A stretch of DNA of 20,629 nucleotides from Clostridiales bacterium (GTDB lineage Bacteria; Bacillota; Clostridia; Christensenellales; Aristaeellaceae). Made by a program: the position numbers and the translations under genes. The notes beneath the pieces are model-generated. The model was not told where the DNA came from. It saw only the letters and a program-made list of their open reading frames with translations, and did no database searches. The stretch covers positions 1-20,629 of the forward strand of contig SFIM01000035.1 of assembly GCA_004556155.1 (NCBI GenBank), in the 5' to 3' direction. Below are positions 7,641-15,022 of this stretch, piece after piece (the stretch's first letter is position 1; every line of letters starts with the position of its first letter).

Positions 7641-7671
7641 AAGCGGTGTGACCATAAAGGCCACGCCGCTT
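7641..7671. terminator. Hairpin terminator between convergent genes
   Basis: A 13-bp stem with G-U or A-C type imperfections (AAGCGGTGTGACC / GGCCACGCCGCTT) and an ATAAA loop. T-rich sequence follows on both strands (TTTT on plus, GCTTTTCTG on minus), so it may serve both the SpoIID-like gene and the operon arriving from the right. Confidence 0.65.
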
Positions 7672-7681
7672 TTGAATGCTG

Positions 7682-7706
7682 AGCGTCTGCCGTGAAAGCA
7701 GGCGCT
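7682..7706 (+). terminator. Intrinsic terminator of the SpoIID-like gene
   Basis: Arms AGCGTCTGC and GCAGGCGCT (one G-U pair) with a CGTGAAA loop are followed by TTTTTTAT on the plus strand. It lies after a first hairpin, giving a tandem terminator. Confidence 0.75.
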
Positions 7707-7719
7707 TTTTTATAATCCT

Positions 7720-8670
7720 TTAGTTGAAGGTGACGTACTGATCCTTGGCTTTTTCGGTGGGCTCGGCGCTCACCTGCATCAGCGCTACCACCTCATGATC
7801 CTGCGCCTTGTTGTATACCGTTTGCGCCTTGGCGGTGAGGGTATACCACTGCGTCTTGGAGGGCTTGAGATCACCCCGGCACAGGAAGCCCAGGCAAGTG
7901 ATATCGTTGGCGCAGCAGGTCATGGCCAGACGGCCGAAGCGGAAGAACCCCTTCGGCACGCCGGGCTCGGCAAACACCTGCCCCTTGAAGCGCACCACCT
8001 TATCATCGTAGCGGTTAGGGTGATCCAGCGCGTCCAGGTAGAAAGTGCCGTAATTCTCCTCGCTGATGTCGATCACGTCCGCCTTCATATCATAGGGCAG
8101 ATCCTCGTCGGATACGCCGTCATCCGAGTGGCCATCGTTGTATTCAAACAGGATGGTCGTGGTGCTGTTCATGGCGCGCAGCTGCCGCCGCCAGGCGCTG
8201 ACGTTCATATCGTTTTCGCAGCGATTGAACAGGATCAGGTCGGCGTTCTGCATGGGATCGGTCATCAGCTGGCGCATATTGTTCATGTAGGAGTCGAAGG
8301 TCGTCGCATCCACCATGTCAATCACCTGCACAAGCTCCCACTTGGGGGGCAGCTGCATGGTATCCAGCTTTGCAAAGGTGAAGGTGTTGTTGTATTCGAT
8401 GATGACGCGCTCGGGCTTATACTGCTTGTTCAAATCCACAAACAGGGAGGGCGTCATGTCCTCCACGCTGTCCACCATGTGCAGCGTCACCTTTTGCTTG
8501 GCCAGCTTTTCCGCGTCGTATTCCTCCTCGCCGTCCTCGCAGACGACCAGCAGCGTTTTCTGCCCGCGGGAGAAGCTCTCGTCGTCGATCATGTTGTGGA
8601 TCAGCGTGGTTTTGCCGCTGTCCAGAAAACCGGCGACAATATAAATGGGGATAATCTGATTGACAGGCAT
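7720..8670 (-). CDS. COG0523/CobW-type GTPase fused to a YcgQ/DUF1980-like domain
   Basis: A 316-residue cytoplasmic protein. Residues 7-175 are a CobW/COG0523 G3E GTPase domain: Walker A GFLDSGKTT at 14-22, CEDGEEEYD in the switch region (44-52) and IEYNN in the Walker B area. The CxCC metal-binding motif of classical COG0523 proteins is absent, and the NKxD guanine motif is replaced by FNRCEND (148-154). From about 205 the sequence resembles the C-terminal OB-like part of B. subtilis YcgQ (TIGR03943/DUF1980): DDKVVRFKGQVF, GFFRFGRLAMTCCANDIT with a Cys-Cys pair at 252-253, and GFLCRG. It is the last gene of a three-gene operon, 12 bases after the His-rich COG0523 gene. Metal (zinc-like) delivery or permease control is inferred from both families. 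Confidence 0.85.
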   Translation of the reverse strand: MPVNQIIPIYIVAGFLDSGKTTLIHNMIDDESFSRGQKTLLVVCEDGEEEYDAEKLAKQKVTLHMVDSVEDMTPSLFVDLNKQYKPERVIIEYNNTFTFAKLDTMQLPPKWELVQVIDMVDATTFDSYMNNMRQLMTDPMQNADLILFNRCENDMNVSAWRRQLRAMNSTTTILFEYNDGHSDDGVSDEDLPYDMKADVIDISEENYGTFYLDALDHPNRYDDKVVRFKGQVFAEPGVPKGFFRFGRLAMTCCANDITCLGFLCRGDLKPSKTQWYTLTAKAQTVYNKAQDHEVVALMQVSAEPTEKAKDQYVTFN

Positions 8671-8682
8671 GAGAATGCTCCT

Positions 8683-9858
8683 TTACACGCCGAAGAGTTC
8701 GCGCAGCGCCTTTTCATCGATATGGGTGCCGATTACGCACAGGCGGCCGGTATAATCGGCGCTGCCGTAGCGGATATCGGTTTCGCCGGGCACATAGTCA
8801 AAGTGCAGCCAGCGGCCATCCTCGGCCTGCACAATGCCCTTGGCACGCAGGATAGCGCCGTAATCTTCCTCCTCCGACAGCTTGGCCAGCGCGGCACGCA
8901 GACCGTCCTCGGTGAAGCGCTTGGCGGTTTCTACGCCGATGTTCTCAAAGATTTCATCCGCGTCATGGCCATGATGATGGTGATGATGCTCATGATCGTG
9001 GCCGCAGCCGCAATGGCCGTGCTCATGGTCGTGATCGTGCTCGTCATGGGCATGCTCATCATGGTCATGGTCGTGATCCTCGTCATGATCGTGATCGTGG
9101 TGATGATGATGCTCGTGCTCGTCGTCATCATCGTCATCGTCTTCGTCATGATGGTGGCCGCAGCAGCAATGGCCATCCTCATCGTGATGGTGATGATGGT
9201 GCTCATGCTCGTGTTCGTCCTCGTCGTCGTCCTCCACGTCTTCCATGGTCAGCAGGGCGGCGGGATGCTCGATGGTATCCAGGATGGTTTCAGCGCTCAG
9301 ATCGCCCCAGGGCGTGGTGATGATGCGCGCGGCAGGGTTCTGCTCGGCCACCAGCTGACGGCTCTTTTCTACGCGCTCGGGATCCTGCAGCTGGGTGCGG
9401 CTGAAGATGATGGTTTCGGCGCTCTTGATCTGATCCAGGAAGAACTCGCCGAAGTTCTTCATATAGGTGCGGCAGCGGTTGGCGTCCACCACGGTGGCGC
9501 AGCCGGTGATTTCGATTTCGGGATGATGCTCGCGGGCTTCCTCCACAGCGCGGCGGATATCGCTCAGCTTGCCAACGCCCGTGGGCTCTACCAGCAGACG
9601 ATCAGGATGGTAGGTATTGATCAGATCGTCAATGGCCTTCTGGAAATCGCCCGCCAGGGTGCAGCAGATGCAGCCGCTGTTCAGCTCGGTCACAGTAATG
9701 CCCGCATCCTTCATGAAGCCGCCGTCCACGCCGACCTCGCCGTATTCATTTTCAAGCAGAATCACCTTTTCGCCCTTCATCGCGCCGGAGATCAGCTTTT
9801 TGATCAGCGTGGTTTTGCCAGCGCCCAGAAAACCGGAAATAATGTTAACCTTGACCAT
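8683..9858 (-). CDS. COG0523/CobW-family GTPase metallochaperone with long His/Asp-rich domain
   Basis: A 391-residue G3E GTPase. Visible motifs are Walker A GFLGAGKTT (9-17), ENEYGEVGVD (36-45), the metal-site motif CICC (63-66) and EPTG (91-94). The guanine-specificity NKxD is replaced by SRTQ (153-156). Residues 211-300 are a low-complexity metal-binding stretch with 39 His, many Asp and Glu, and two Cys clusters (CCC at 231-233, CGC at 283-285). The C-terminal CobW_C-type domain (302-391) includes RAKGIVQAEDGRWLHFDYVPGE. Family members insert or buffer zinc, nickel or cobalt by GTP-driven transfer; the metal here cannot be read from sequence. It is the middle gene of the operon, 15 bases after the CapA-like gene. 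The repeated CAT/GAT codons give an artificial open frame on the other strand. Confidence 0.92.
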   Translation of the reverse strand: MVKVNIISGFLGAGKTTLIKKLISGAMKGEKVILLENEYGEVGVDGGFMKDAGITVTELNSGCICCTLAGDFQKAIDDLINTYHPDRLLVEPTGVGKLSDIRRAVEEAREHHPEIEITGCATVVDANRCRTYMKNFGEFFLDQIKSAETIIFSRTQLQDPERVEKSRQLVAEQNPAARIITTPWGDLSAETILDTIEHPAALLTMEDVEDDDEDEHEHEHHHHHHDEDGHCCCGHHHDEDDDDDDDEHEHHHHHDHDHDEDHDHDHDEHAHDEHDHDHEHGHCGCGHDHEHHHHHHGHDADEIFENIGVETAKRFTEDGLRAALAKLSEEEDYGAILRAKGIVQAEDGRWLHFDYVPGETDIRYGSADYTGRLCVIGTHIDEKALRELFGV

Positions 9859-9873
9859 AATGATTGCTCCTTT

Positions 9874-10956
9874 TTAATGTTGGTCGTTTGCGTATATGAT
9901 ATCCTGTACCGCGCCTTCACCCTCGATAAAGGGATTGAGCGTAAAAGGGGTATCGCTTTGAAGAATATCCATCACCCGCTGGGCCTTGTCGCCCGTGACG
10001 GGAACGGGCTGATAGTTGTTGATCTGCTCGTCGCCCGTTTCGTAATAGGGATGGATGGTAAACTGGGTGGAATAGAGCTGGTTTTGATCAAACTGCAATT
10101 CCACCGACATCAGAGCGGTGGGAATCTGCTTGGCCGTTTTCTTATCCGACAGCGGGTTCTTGTTGCCGCCGAAAACGAAATTGCCCAGGCTGTAGAAGAT
10201 CAGGCGGTTCTTGTACACCTCGATGCCCTGCAGCACATGAGGATGCGTGCCCACCACCAGATCGGCGCCGCTGTCGATGGCGTGGCGCGCAAAGCGGGTC
10301 TGATCCTTATCGTTGTGCTTGTCCTGGTATTCTTCCCCATGGTGCAGGCAGACAATCACAAAATCCACGCCGTCCTCGGCCTTCATGCGCGGGATTTCCT
10401 TTTCGATCCACTGATAATACATTTCCATATAGTACCGGCGGAAGGAAAGCACGGCGAACTTGACGCCGTTGCGCTCGAAGGTGAAGGTATCGGTATTGTA
10501 AGCCCACTGAATGCCCGCCTCGGTCAGGTTCTTCTGACAGTCCTTCAGGCCGCCCTGACCATAGTCCAGCGCGTGGTTGTTGCTCAGGCTCACGCCCTCT
10601 ATGCTGTTTTGAGTCAGCATGTTTACAAAGTCGGCTGGGCCGCGGAAATTGGTGTACAGGCTGGCGTTTTTATAGCTTTTCTTGTCCGTCAGCACGCATT
10701 CCAGGTTGATCAGCGTGTAATCGTCCTGCTCAAAGAAATCCTTGGCGTACTTGAAGGGATAGGCGTAATCGTTGCCCATCGCACGGATCATGCCCACCAG
10801 AGAGTCCTTTTCGCTGTGAAGCGGTTCATCCGAGCCTAAAATGCAGTCACCCACCAGCGTCATGCGCACGGTGGTCAAATCCTTTTGCTCCTCCGCCAGG
10901 CCGCTTAGCGGCAGGCAGATGAGCAGGGCAAGCAAAAGTGCGGTCAGCTTGCGCAT
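9874..10956 (-). CDS. Exported CapA/PgsA-like metallophosphoesterase-fold protein
   Basis: A 360-residue protein with a signal peptide (1-21, cleaved after GLA). The PGA_cap fold is complete: VGDCILG (35-41), LINLECVLTD, SNNHALDYGQGG, CLHHGEEY, VVGTHPHVLQG and YSLGNFVFGG. These are the conserved Asp, Asn and His positions of the metallophosphatase superfamily. CapA/PgsA proteins take part in poly-gamma-glutamate capsule synthesis, but many clostridial copies stand alone and have unknown roles. No capBC partners are seen here. It is the first gene of the operon with the two COG0523 GTPases, so a metal-dependent extracytoplasmic enzyme supplied by that pair is possible, though only by association. 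GGAGG lies 6 bases before the ATG at 10956. Confidence 0.87.
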   Translation of the reverse strand: MRKLTALLLALLICLPLSGLAEEQKDLTTVRMTLVGDCILGSDEPLHSEKDSLVGMIRAMGNDYAYPFKYAKDFFEQDDYTLINLECVLTDKKSYKNASLYTNFRGPADFVNMLTQNSIEGVSLSNNHALDYGQGGLKDCQKNLTEAGIQWAYNTDTFTFERNGVKFAVLSFRRYYMEMYYQWIEKEIPRMKAEDGVDFVIVCLHHGEEYQDKHNDKDQTRFARHAIDSGADLVVGTHPHVLQGIEVYKNRLIFYSLGNFVFGGNKNPLSDKKTAKQIPTALMSVELQFDQNQLYSTQFTIHPYYETGDEQINNYQPVPVTGDKAQRVMDILQSDTPFTLNPFIEGEGAVQDIIYANDQH

Positions 10957-11009
10957 CCTGATCCTCCTGTTTTCCCATTGACCTGGGGCTTTTCCTCAGG
11001 CCGGACAAT

Positions 11010-11038
11010 ATTTTATCACCCTTTGTCAAGATTATCAA
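11010..11038 (-). promoter_or_regulatory. Promoter of the CapA/COG0523 operon
   Basis: On the minus strand TTGATA (11033-11038), a 17-base spacer and TAAAAT (11010-11015) carrying a TGA extension lie about 54 bases upstream of the CapA-like ATG. Further TTGAC-like strings lie upstream. No clear Zur-type operator was recognised. Confidence 0.6.
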
Positions 11039-11115
11039 CAGCGAAAGGTCAAATAATGTCAAAAACATAGCGGGCTTTTTTAAGCCTGTGCGGGAATTTG
11101 TGAAATGGAAAAACA

Positions 11116-11144
11116 TTGACAATTTTTCACAAGTTGAGTACAAT
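11116..11144 (+). promoter_or_regulatory. Sigma-A promoter of the molybdopterin operon
   Basis: TTGACA (11116-11121), a 17-base spacer and TACAAT (11139-11144) form a near-consensus promoter. Transcription should begin around 11150, leaving a leader of about 145 bases before moeA. Confidence 0.8.
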
Positions 11145-11149
11145 GAACG

Positions 11150-11253
11150 TGGATTTCAAGCCCTTGCTCCGTCGGATTGATCCTGAAAATGCGGGAGTGG
11201 AACTTTGACATGTGGAATAACAAAAGGGAGTGGCGCGCGCCGACTCCCTTTTT
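11150..11253 (+). promoter_or_regulatory. Putative transcription attenuator or riboswitch-like leader of moeA
   Basis: Between the promoter and moeA lies a strong terminator (11222-11252) whose 3' arm contains ACTCCC. GGGAGTGG occurs twice: in the terminator 5' arm (11226-11233) and 33 bases earlier (11193-11200). The earlier copy can pair with the same ACTCCC and so act as antiterminator, or with GCTCCG at 11166-11171, which would free the terminator. This is the layout of an attenuator. It is too short for, and does not visibly match, the known Moco riboswitch; the class is unknown. The structure was judged by eye only. Confidence 0.5.
11222..11252 (+). terminator. Strong intrinsic terminator inside the moeA leader
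   Basis: Ten-base arms AAAAGGGAGT and ACTCCCTTTT close over a GC-rich apical GGC/GCC helix, followed by T and ACGG. It lies downstream of the only good promoter and upstream of moeA, so transcripts must read through it for the operon to be expressed. It could alternatively end a separate short RNA. Confidence 0.8.
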
Positions 11254-11295
11254 ACGGATGAAACAGCAGCAATGAAATAATTGGAGGGAAAAACC

Positions 11296-12510
11296 ATGCT
11301 GAGAAAACCGGATTTTATCACTGCGCGGGCATACCTGGCCGATCGGATGACGCCGGTGGAAACCGAGCGCGTCAGCTTGTCGGAGGCGGCGGGGCGCATC
11401 CTGGCGGAGGATCTAATTGCGGCGGATAACATTCCGCCCTTTGACCGTTCACCCTTTGACGGCTATGCCTTCCGCGCGGCGGATACGGCGCAGGCCAGCC
11501 CCGAGCATCCGGTGACGCTGACCATCCTGGAGGAGGTGCCCGCGGGCGCGGTGCCTGCCAAGCGCGTGACGCCCGGCACGGCGACCAAGATCCTGACGGG
11601 CGCGCCCATTCCTGAGGGGGCGGACTGCGTAAGCATGTTTGAGCGCACGGAGTTTACCCGCGAGACGGTCACGTTGTTTGCCCCTGGCAGCGCGGGGGAG
11701 AACATCATCCTGGCGGGCGAGGATGTGAAAAAAGGCACGCTGCTGGTGCGCAAGGGCGCGCGTATTGACGCGGGTGTGGCCGGCACGCTGGCCGCGCAGG
11801 GCGTAAGCCAGCCCCTGGTTTACCGCAGGGTACGGGTGGGCATTATCTCCACCGGCAATGAGGTGATTGCGCTGGATAAAACGCTGCGTCCCGGCAAGAT
11901 TTACGATTCCAACCGCTACATGTTAGAGGCGGCTGTGATGCAGTTGGGCATGGTACCTGTGCATCTGGGGCTGATTGGGGACGACGCGGACGGCATCGCG
12001 CGCCTGATTGAAAAAGGCTTGCCCGACTGCGATGTGATCCTGCTTACGGGCGGCGTATCCGTGGGCGATTATGATCTGACCCCGGCGGCCATCGAACAGG
12101 CGGGCTGCGAAATGCTGATTCGCGGCGCGTCCCTTAAACCCGGCATGGCCTGCGCCATTGGCATGAAGGACGGCAAGCTCGTGTGCGGCCTTTCGGGCAA
12201 TCCTGCCAGTGCGCTGACCAATTATTATGCCATCACGCTGCCCGCGCTGAAAAAGCTGGCGGGATACAGCGAGCCCATTCCCAGAGAGATCGAAATCACG
12301 TTGGCCGACAGCTTTGGCAGAAAGAGCAAGCGCACGCGCCTGCTGCGCGGCAAGCTGGATCTGTCCGACGGCACGGTACGCATGCGGCTTCAGCCGGAGC
12401 AGGGCAACGTGGTGCTGTCCAGCGCCATCGGCTGCGACGCAATGGCCATTGTGCCGGAAGGCAGCGGCCCGGTTCCCGCCGGAACAAAACTGAAAGGATT
12501 CCTGCTGTAA
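11296..12510 (+). CDS. moeA: Molybdopterin molybdotransferase MoeA
   Basis: A 404-residue enzyme of standard length. MoeA inserts molybdate into adenylylated molybdopterin, the last step of molybdenum (or tungsten) cofactor synthesis. Conserved signatures are PPFDRSPFDGYAFRAAD near 47-63, KILTGAPIPEGADCVSMFE, the MoCF-type core (GIISTGNEV, YDSNRYML, LLTGGVSVGDYD) and the LSGNPASALTNYY loop, followed by the small C-terminal domain IV (GNVVLSSAIGCDAMAIVPEG). The ATG at 11296 has GGAGGG 7 bases upstream; a TTG-started frame from 11281 would include that site and is rejected. It is the first gene of the cluster, behind the attenuator-like leader. The gap to moaA is 77 bases. Confidence 0.96.
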   Translation: MLRKPDFITARAYLADRMTPVETERVSLSEAAGRILAEDLIAADNIPPFDRSPFDGYAFRAADTAQASPEHPVTLTILEEVPAGAVPAKRVTPGTATKILTGAPIPEGADCVSMFERTEFTRETVTLFAPGSAGENIILAGEDVKKGTLLVRKGARIDAGVAGTLAAQGVSQPLVYRRVRVGIISTGNEVIALDKTLRPGKIYDSNRYMLEAAVMQLGMVPVHLGLIGDDADGIARLIEKGLPDCDVILLTGGVSVGDYDLTPAAIEQAGCEMLIRGASLKPGMACAIGMKDGKLVCGLSGNPASALTNYYAITLPALKKLAGYSEPIPREIEITLADSFGRKSKRTRLLRGKLDLSDGTVRMRLQPEQGNVVLSSAIGCDAMAIVPEGSGPVPAGTKLKGFLL

Positions 12511-12587
12511 AAAAGGAAAATGCCGGGCGTGCGGCGAACAGAACGGTCTGCCGCCGCTTTCATTGCATGCCTGGCAGGGACGGAACT

Positions 12588-13541
12588 ATGCGCGATCAAT
12601 ACGACAGAGAAATCAACTATATGCGCCTGTCCGTGACGGATCGGTGCAATTTGCGCTGCCGCTACTGCATGCCCGAGGAAGGCGTTTGCAAAAAGACGCA
12701 TGAGGAGATGCTGACCGAGGACGAGATGATCGCCGCCGTGGAGGCGGGCGCATCGCTGGGCATTACCAAGCTGCGCATCACGGGCGGCGAGCCGCTGGTC
12801 AAGCGCAATATCATCACGCTTTGCGCGCGTGCGGCCAAGGTGGATGGTATCCGCGAGGTGGCTATCACCACCAACGGCGTTCTTTTGCCTAGGCTGGCCA
12901 AGGGGCTGCGCGCGGTGGGCGTGAGCCGCGTGAACCTGAGCCTGGATACGCTGAAGCCGGACAAATACGCGCGGATTACGCGCATCGGCACGCTGAGCAG
13001 CGCGCTGGCCGGGCTGGATGCGGCGCTGAACGCGGGCTTTGACAAGGTGAAGATCAACGCGGTGCTCATCGGCGGCTTTAATGATGACGAAATCGAAACG
13101 CTGGCGGCGCTTACGCTGCGCTATCCGGTAGACGTGCGCTTTATTGAGCTGATGCCGATGCTGGATCATCCGGAATTTGGCCCGGAAGCCTTTATCCCCT
13201 GCGCAGCGGTGCTGGAGAAGCTGCCCCAGGCCGTGCCTGTGCCGCAGGATGGCGGCGTCGCCAGGCTGTATCGTTTGCCGGGGGCGCAGGGCAATATCGG
13301 CCTGATCAGCCCGGTGAGCGCGCATTTTTGCGCGGCGTGCAACCGCATACGCCTGACGGCGGACGGCAAGCTCAAACCCTGCCTGCACGCAGCTGAGGAG
13401 GTTTCGCTCAAGGGCCTGAATGCTGCGCAGATGCGCGAGACGATGCAGCGCGTGATCTATCAAAAGCCCTTCCGCCATGCGGAGCTGTCTGCGACGCTGC
13501 ATAGTCAGGCGGGACGCAACATGAACCAGATCGGAGGATAA
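12588..13541 (+). CDS. moaA: GTP 3',8-cyclase MoaA (radical SAM)
   Basis: A 317-residue radical SAM enzyme that, with MoaC, turns GTP into cyclic pyranopterin monophosphate. The radical SAM cluster ligands are Cys20, Cys24 and Cys27 (CNLRCRYC). GGEP at 66-69 contacts SAM. The second [4Fe-4S] cluster ligands are Cys248, Cys251 and Cys265 (CAACNRIRLTADGKLKPC). The protein ends in the catalytically important Gly-Gly tail (NQIGG). The start at 12588 has an AGGGA site 8-9 bases upstream; a longer open frame from 12183 is mostly an overlap with moeA. The stop is 5 bases before moaC. Confidence 0.96.
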   Translation: MRDQYDREINYMRLSVTDRCNLRCRYCMPEEGVCKKTHEEMLTEDEMIAAVEAGASLGITKLRITGGEPLVKRNIITLCARAAKVDGIREVAITTNGVLLPRLAKGLRAVGVSRVNLSLDTLKPDKYARITRIGTLSSALAGLDAALNAGFDKVKINAVLIGGFNDDEIETLAALTLRYPVDVRFIELMPMLDHPEFGPEAFIPCAAVLEKLPQAVPVPQDGGVARLYRLPGAQGNIGLISPVSAHFCAACNRIRLTADGKLKPCLHAAEEVSLKGLNAAQMRETMQRVIYQKPFRHAELSATLHSQAGRNMNQIGG

Positions 13542-13546
13542 AAGGC

Positions 13547-14089
13547 ATGGCGATCCTTGAAAAGGCTGGCCTGGACGCGGCACGCCCAGGCGTGCCCAAT
13601 CAAAGCGACTTTACACACTTTAACGCGCAGGGCCGCGCTCGAATGGTAAACGTCGGCGATAAAGCGCCTTCCCATCGCACGGCGACGGCGGGCGCGCGCG
13701 TGCTGGTCAGCCGTGAAACCTTTGCGCTGATCCAAAGCGGCGGCATGAAAAAGGGCGATGTGCTCACCGTGGCGCAGATTGCGGGCGTAATGGGGGCCAA
13801 GCGCACGCCGGAGCTGATTCCCATGTGCCATCCCATCATGATGACGGGGATTGATCTGGCGCTTTCGCTGGATGAAGCGCGCTGCGCGGTGGATATCCGC
13901 GCGACGGTATCCTGCGACGGCAGGACGGGCGTGGAGATGGAGGCGCTGACAGCGGCCTCCACCGCGGCATTGACGGTTTATGATATGTGCAAGGCCGTGC
14001 AGAAGGATATGGTGATTACAGATGTTCGCCTGATTGAAAAAACTGGCGGCGTTCACGGCGATTTTCATAGAGAGGAAGCAGAAGCATGA
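13547..14089 (+). CDS. moaC: Cyclic pyranopterin monophosphate synthase MoaC
   Basis: A 180-residue enzyme, slightly longer than the usual 160 because of a short N-terminal extension. It converts the MoaA product 3',8-cH2GTP into cyclic pyranopterin monophosphate. Family motifs are MVNVGDKAPSHRTATA, LIPMCHPI with its active-site Cys-His, GVEMEALTAAS, YDMCKAVQKDMVI and the C-terminal LIEKTGGVHGDF. A ribosome binding site overlaps the end of moaA (GGAGG, with AAAGG closer to the ATG). Its TGA overlaps the next ATG by 4 bases, so it is translationally coupled with the MogA-MoaE fusion. Confidence 0.96.
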   Translation: MAILEKAGLDAARPGVPNQSDFTHFNAQGRARMVNVGDKAPSHRTATAGARVLVSRETFALIQSGGMKKGDVLTVAQIAGVMGAKRTPELIPMCHPIMMTGIDLALSLDEARCAVDIRATVSCDGRTGVEMEALTAASTAALTVYDMCKAVQKDMVITDVRLIEKTGGVHGDFHREEAEA

Positions 14090-14988
14090 GCTATACGGCG
14101 GCGATTTTGACCATAAGCGATAAGGGCGCACGCGGTGAGCGCGAGGATAAGAGCGGACCGGTTCTGTGCGAGCTGGCGGCGGAGCATGGGTATCAGGTGG
14201 TTTATACCGCGATCATTCCCGATGAAAAGGATCAGATTCAGGCGGAGCTGATTAAATGCAGCGATGAACTGCATGTAAACCTGGTGCTTACCACGGGCGG
14301 CACGGGCTTTTCCCCGCGCGATGTTACGCCCGAGGCAACGCTGGCAGTGGTGGAACGCGAAACGCGCGGCATTCCTGAGGCCATGCGCATGGAAAGCATG
14401 AAGATTACCCCGCGCGGCTGCCTGTCCCGCAGCGCGGCGGGCATCCGCGGGCGGACGCTGATCATCAACCTGCCTGGCAGCCCCAAGGCGGCCAGGGAGA
14501 ACGTGCTGGCCGTGATCGACGCGATTCAGCATGGCATGGAAATGCTCATGTCTGAGGGCTCGGCGGATTGCGCGCAGACGCAGGATAAGTCCGCGCAGAA
14601 AAAGCAGCGCCCTTCCATTGACGCTTGGCTAAACGAGGCGAAAAAGGATCCGAATGCCGATCAGATCGGCATGTATCTTACGCATAACGGCGTTGTGCGC
14701 AGGACGGCGAAGGCTCAGGTTCGCGCGGGCGAGGCCGATGCAAAGCCGGTGACGGGCATGCATTTTACCTACAATGCGGCCAAGATGGAAGCCGCCGTGG
14801 CCGAGGCCAAGCATATGCCGGGCATTTATTATGTAAAGGCCTGGCTGAATGAGGGCGAGCTGGCGGTTGGCGATGATATCATGCTGGTGCTTGTCGGCGG
14901 CGATATCCGTCCCCATGTTGTGGATGCGCTGCAGGCCCTTGTAGGCAAGCTGAAAACGGAATGCGTGACGGAGCTGGAGCGTGCGTAA
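14086..14988 (+). CDS. Fusion of MogA/MoaB-type molybdopterin-binding domain and MoaE-like domain
   Basis: A 300-residue two-domain protein. Residues 1-160 are a MogA/MoaB domain (molybdopterin adenylyltransferase): TISDKGARGEREDKSGP, LVLTTGGTGFSPRDVTPEAT at 67-86 and LIINLPGSPKA. A Lys/Gln-rich linker (165-176) leads to a MoaE-like domain (about 178-300): YLTHNGVVRRTA, VTGMHFTYNAAKMEAAVAEA, and LNEGELAVGDDIMLVLVGGDIRPHVVDAL. MoaE is the large subunit of molybdopterin synthase, but here the region of the catalytic lysines reads LVGKLKTECVTELERA: one Lys region is present (288, 290), while the second, in the WKKE motif, is absent. No MoaD partner is in the cluster. MogA activity is likely; MoaE activity is uncertain. 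It starts in a 4-base overlap with moaC. Confidence 0.88.
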   Translation: MSYTAAILTISDKGARGEREDKSGPVLCELAAEHGYQVVYTAIIPDEKDQIQAELIKCSDELHVNLVLTTGGTGFSPRDVTPEATLAVVERETRGIPEAMRMESMKITPRGCLSRSAAGIRGRTLIINLPGSPKAARENVLAVIDAIQHGMEMLMSEGSADCAQTQDKSAQKKQRPSIDAWLNEAKKDPNADQIGMYLTHNGVVRRTAKAQVRAGEADAKPVTGMHFTYNAAKMEAAVAEAKHMPGIYYVKAWLNEGELAVGDDIMLVLVGGDIRPHVVDALQALVGKLKTECVTELERA

Positions 14989-15022
14989 ATTCAGCGGATT
15001 GCGATGAACTGACAGAAGCATG

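Noticed and set aside
8931..9206. Repeat-like tract that at first sight resembles a tandem repeat or CRISPR-like array
   Set aside because: The periodicity comes from His, Asp and Glu codons of one protein domain. There are no constant repeats with variable spacers.
7795..10839. A plus-strand open frame of about 1014 codons covering three genes
   Set aside because: It is antisense to the CapA/COG0523 operon. The genes on the other strand have full family motifs, and the odd Met/Val/Ile-rich stretch is just the complement of the CAT/GAT/GAC codons of the His/Asp domain.
11150..11253. Identification of the moeA leader as a Moco riboswitch, small SRP RNA or 6S RNA
   Set aside because: It is too short for the Moco motif or 6S RNA, and the conserved SRP apical-loop sequence (GGAAGCAGC-like) is absent. 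It is left as an unclassified attenuator-like leader.
12183..12587. Long N-terminal extension of moaA
   Set aside because: It would overlap moeA by over 300 bases in another frame. The MoaA family starts just before the CNLRCRYC motif, and a usable ribosome binding site precedes the ATG at 12588.
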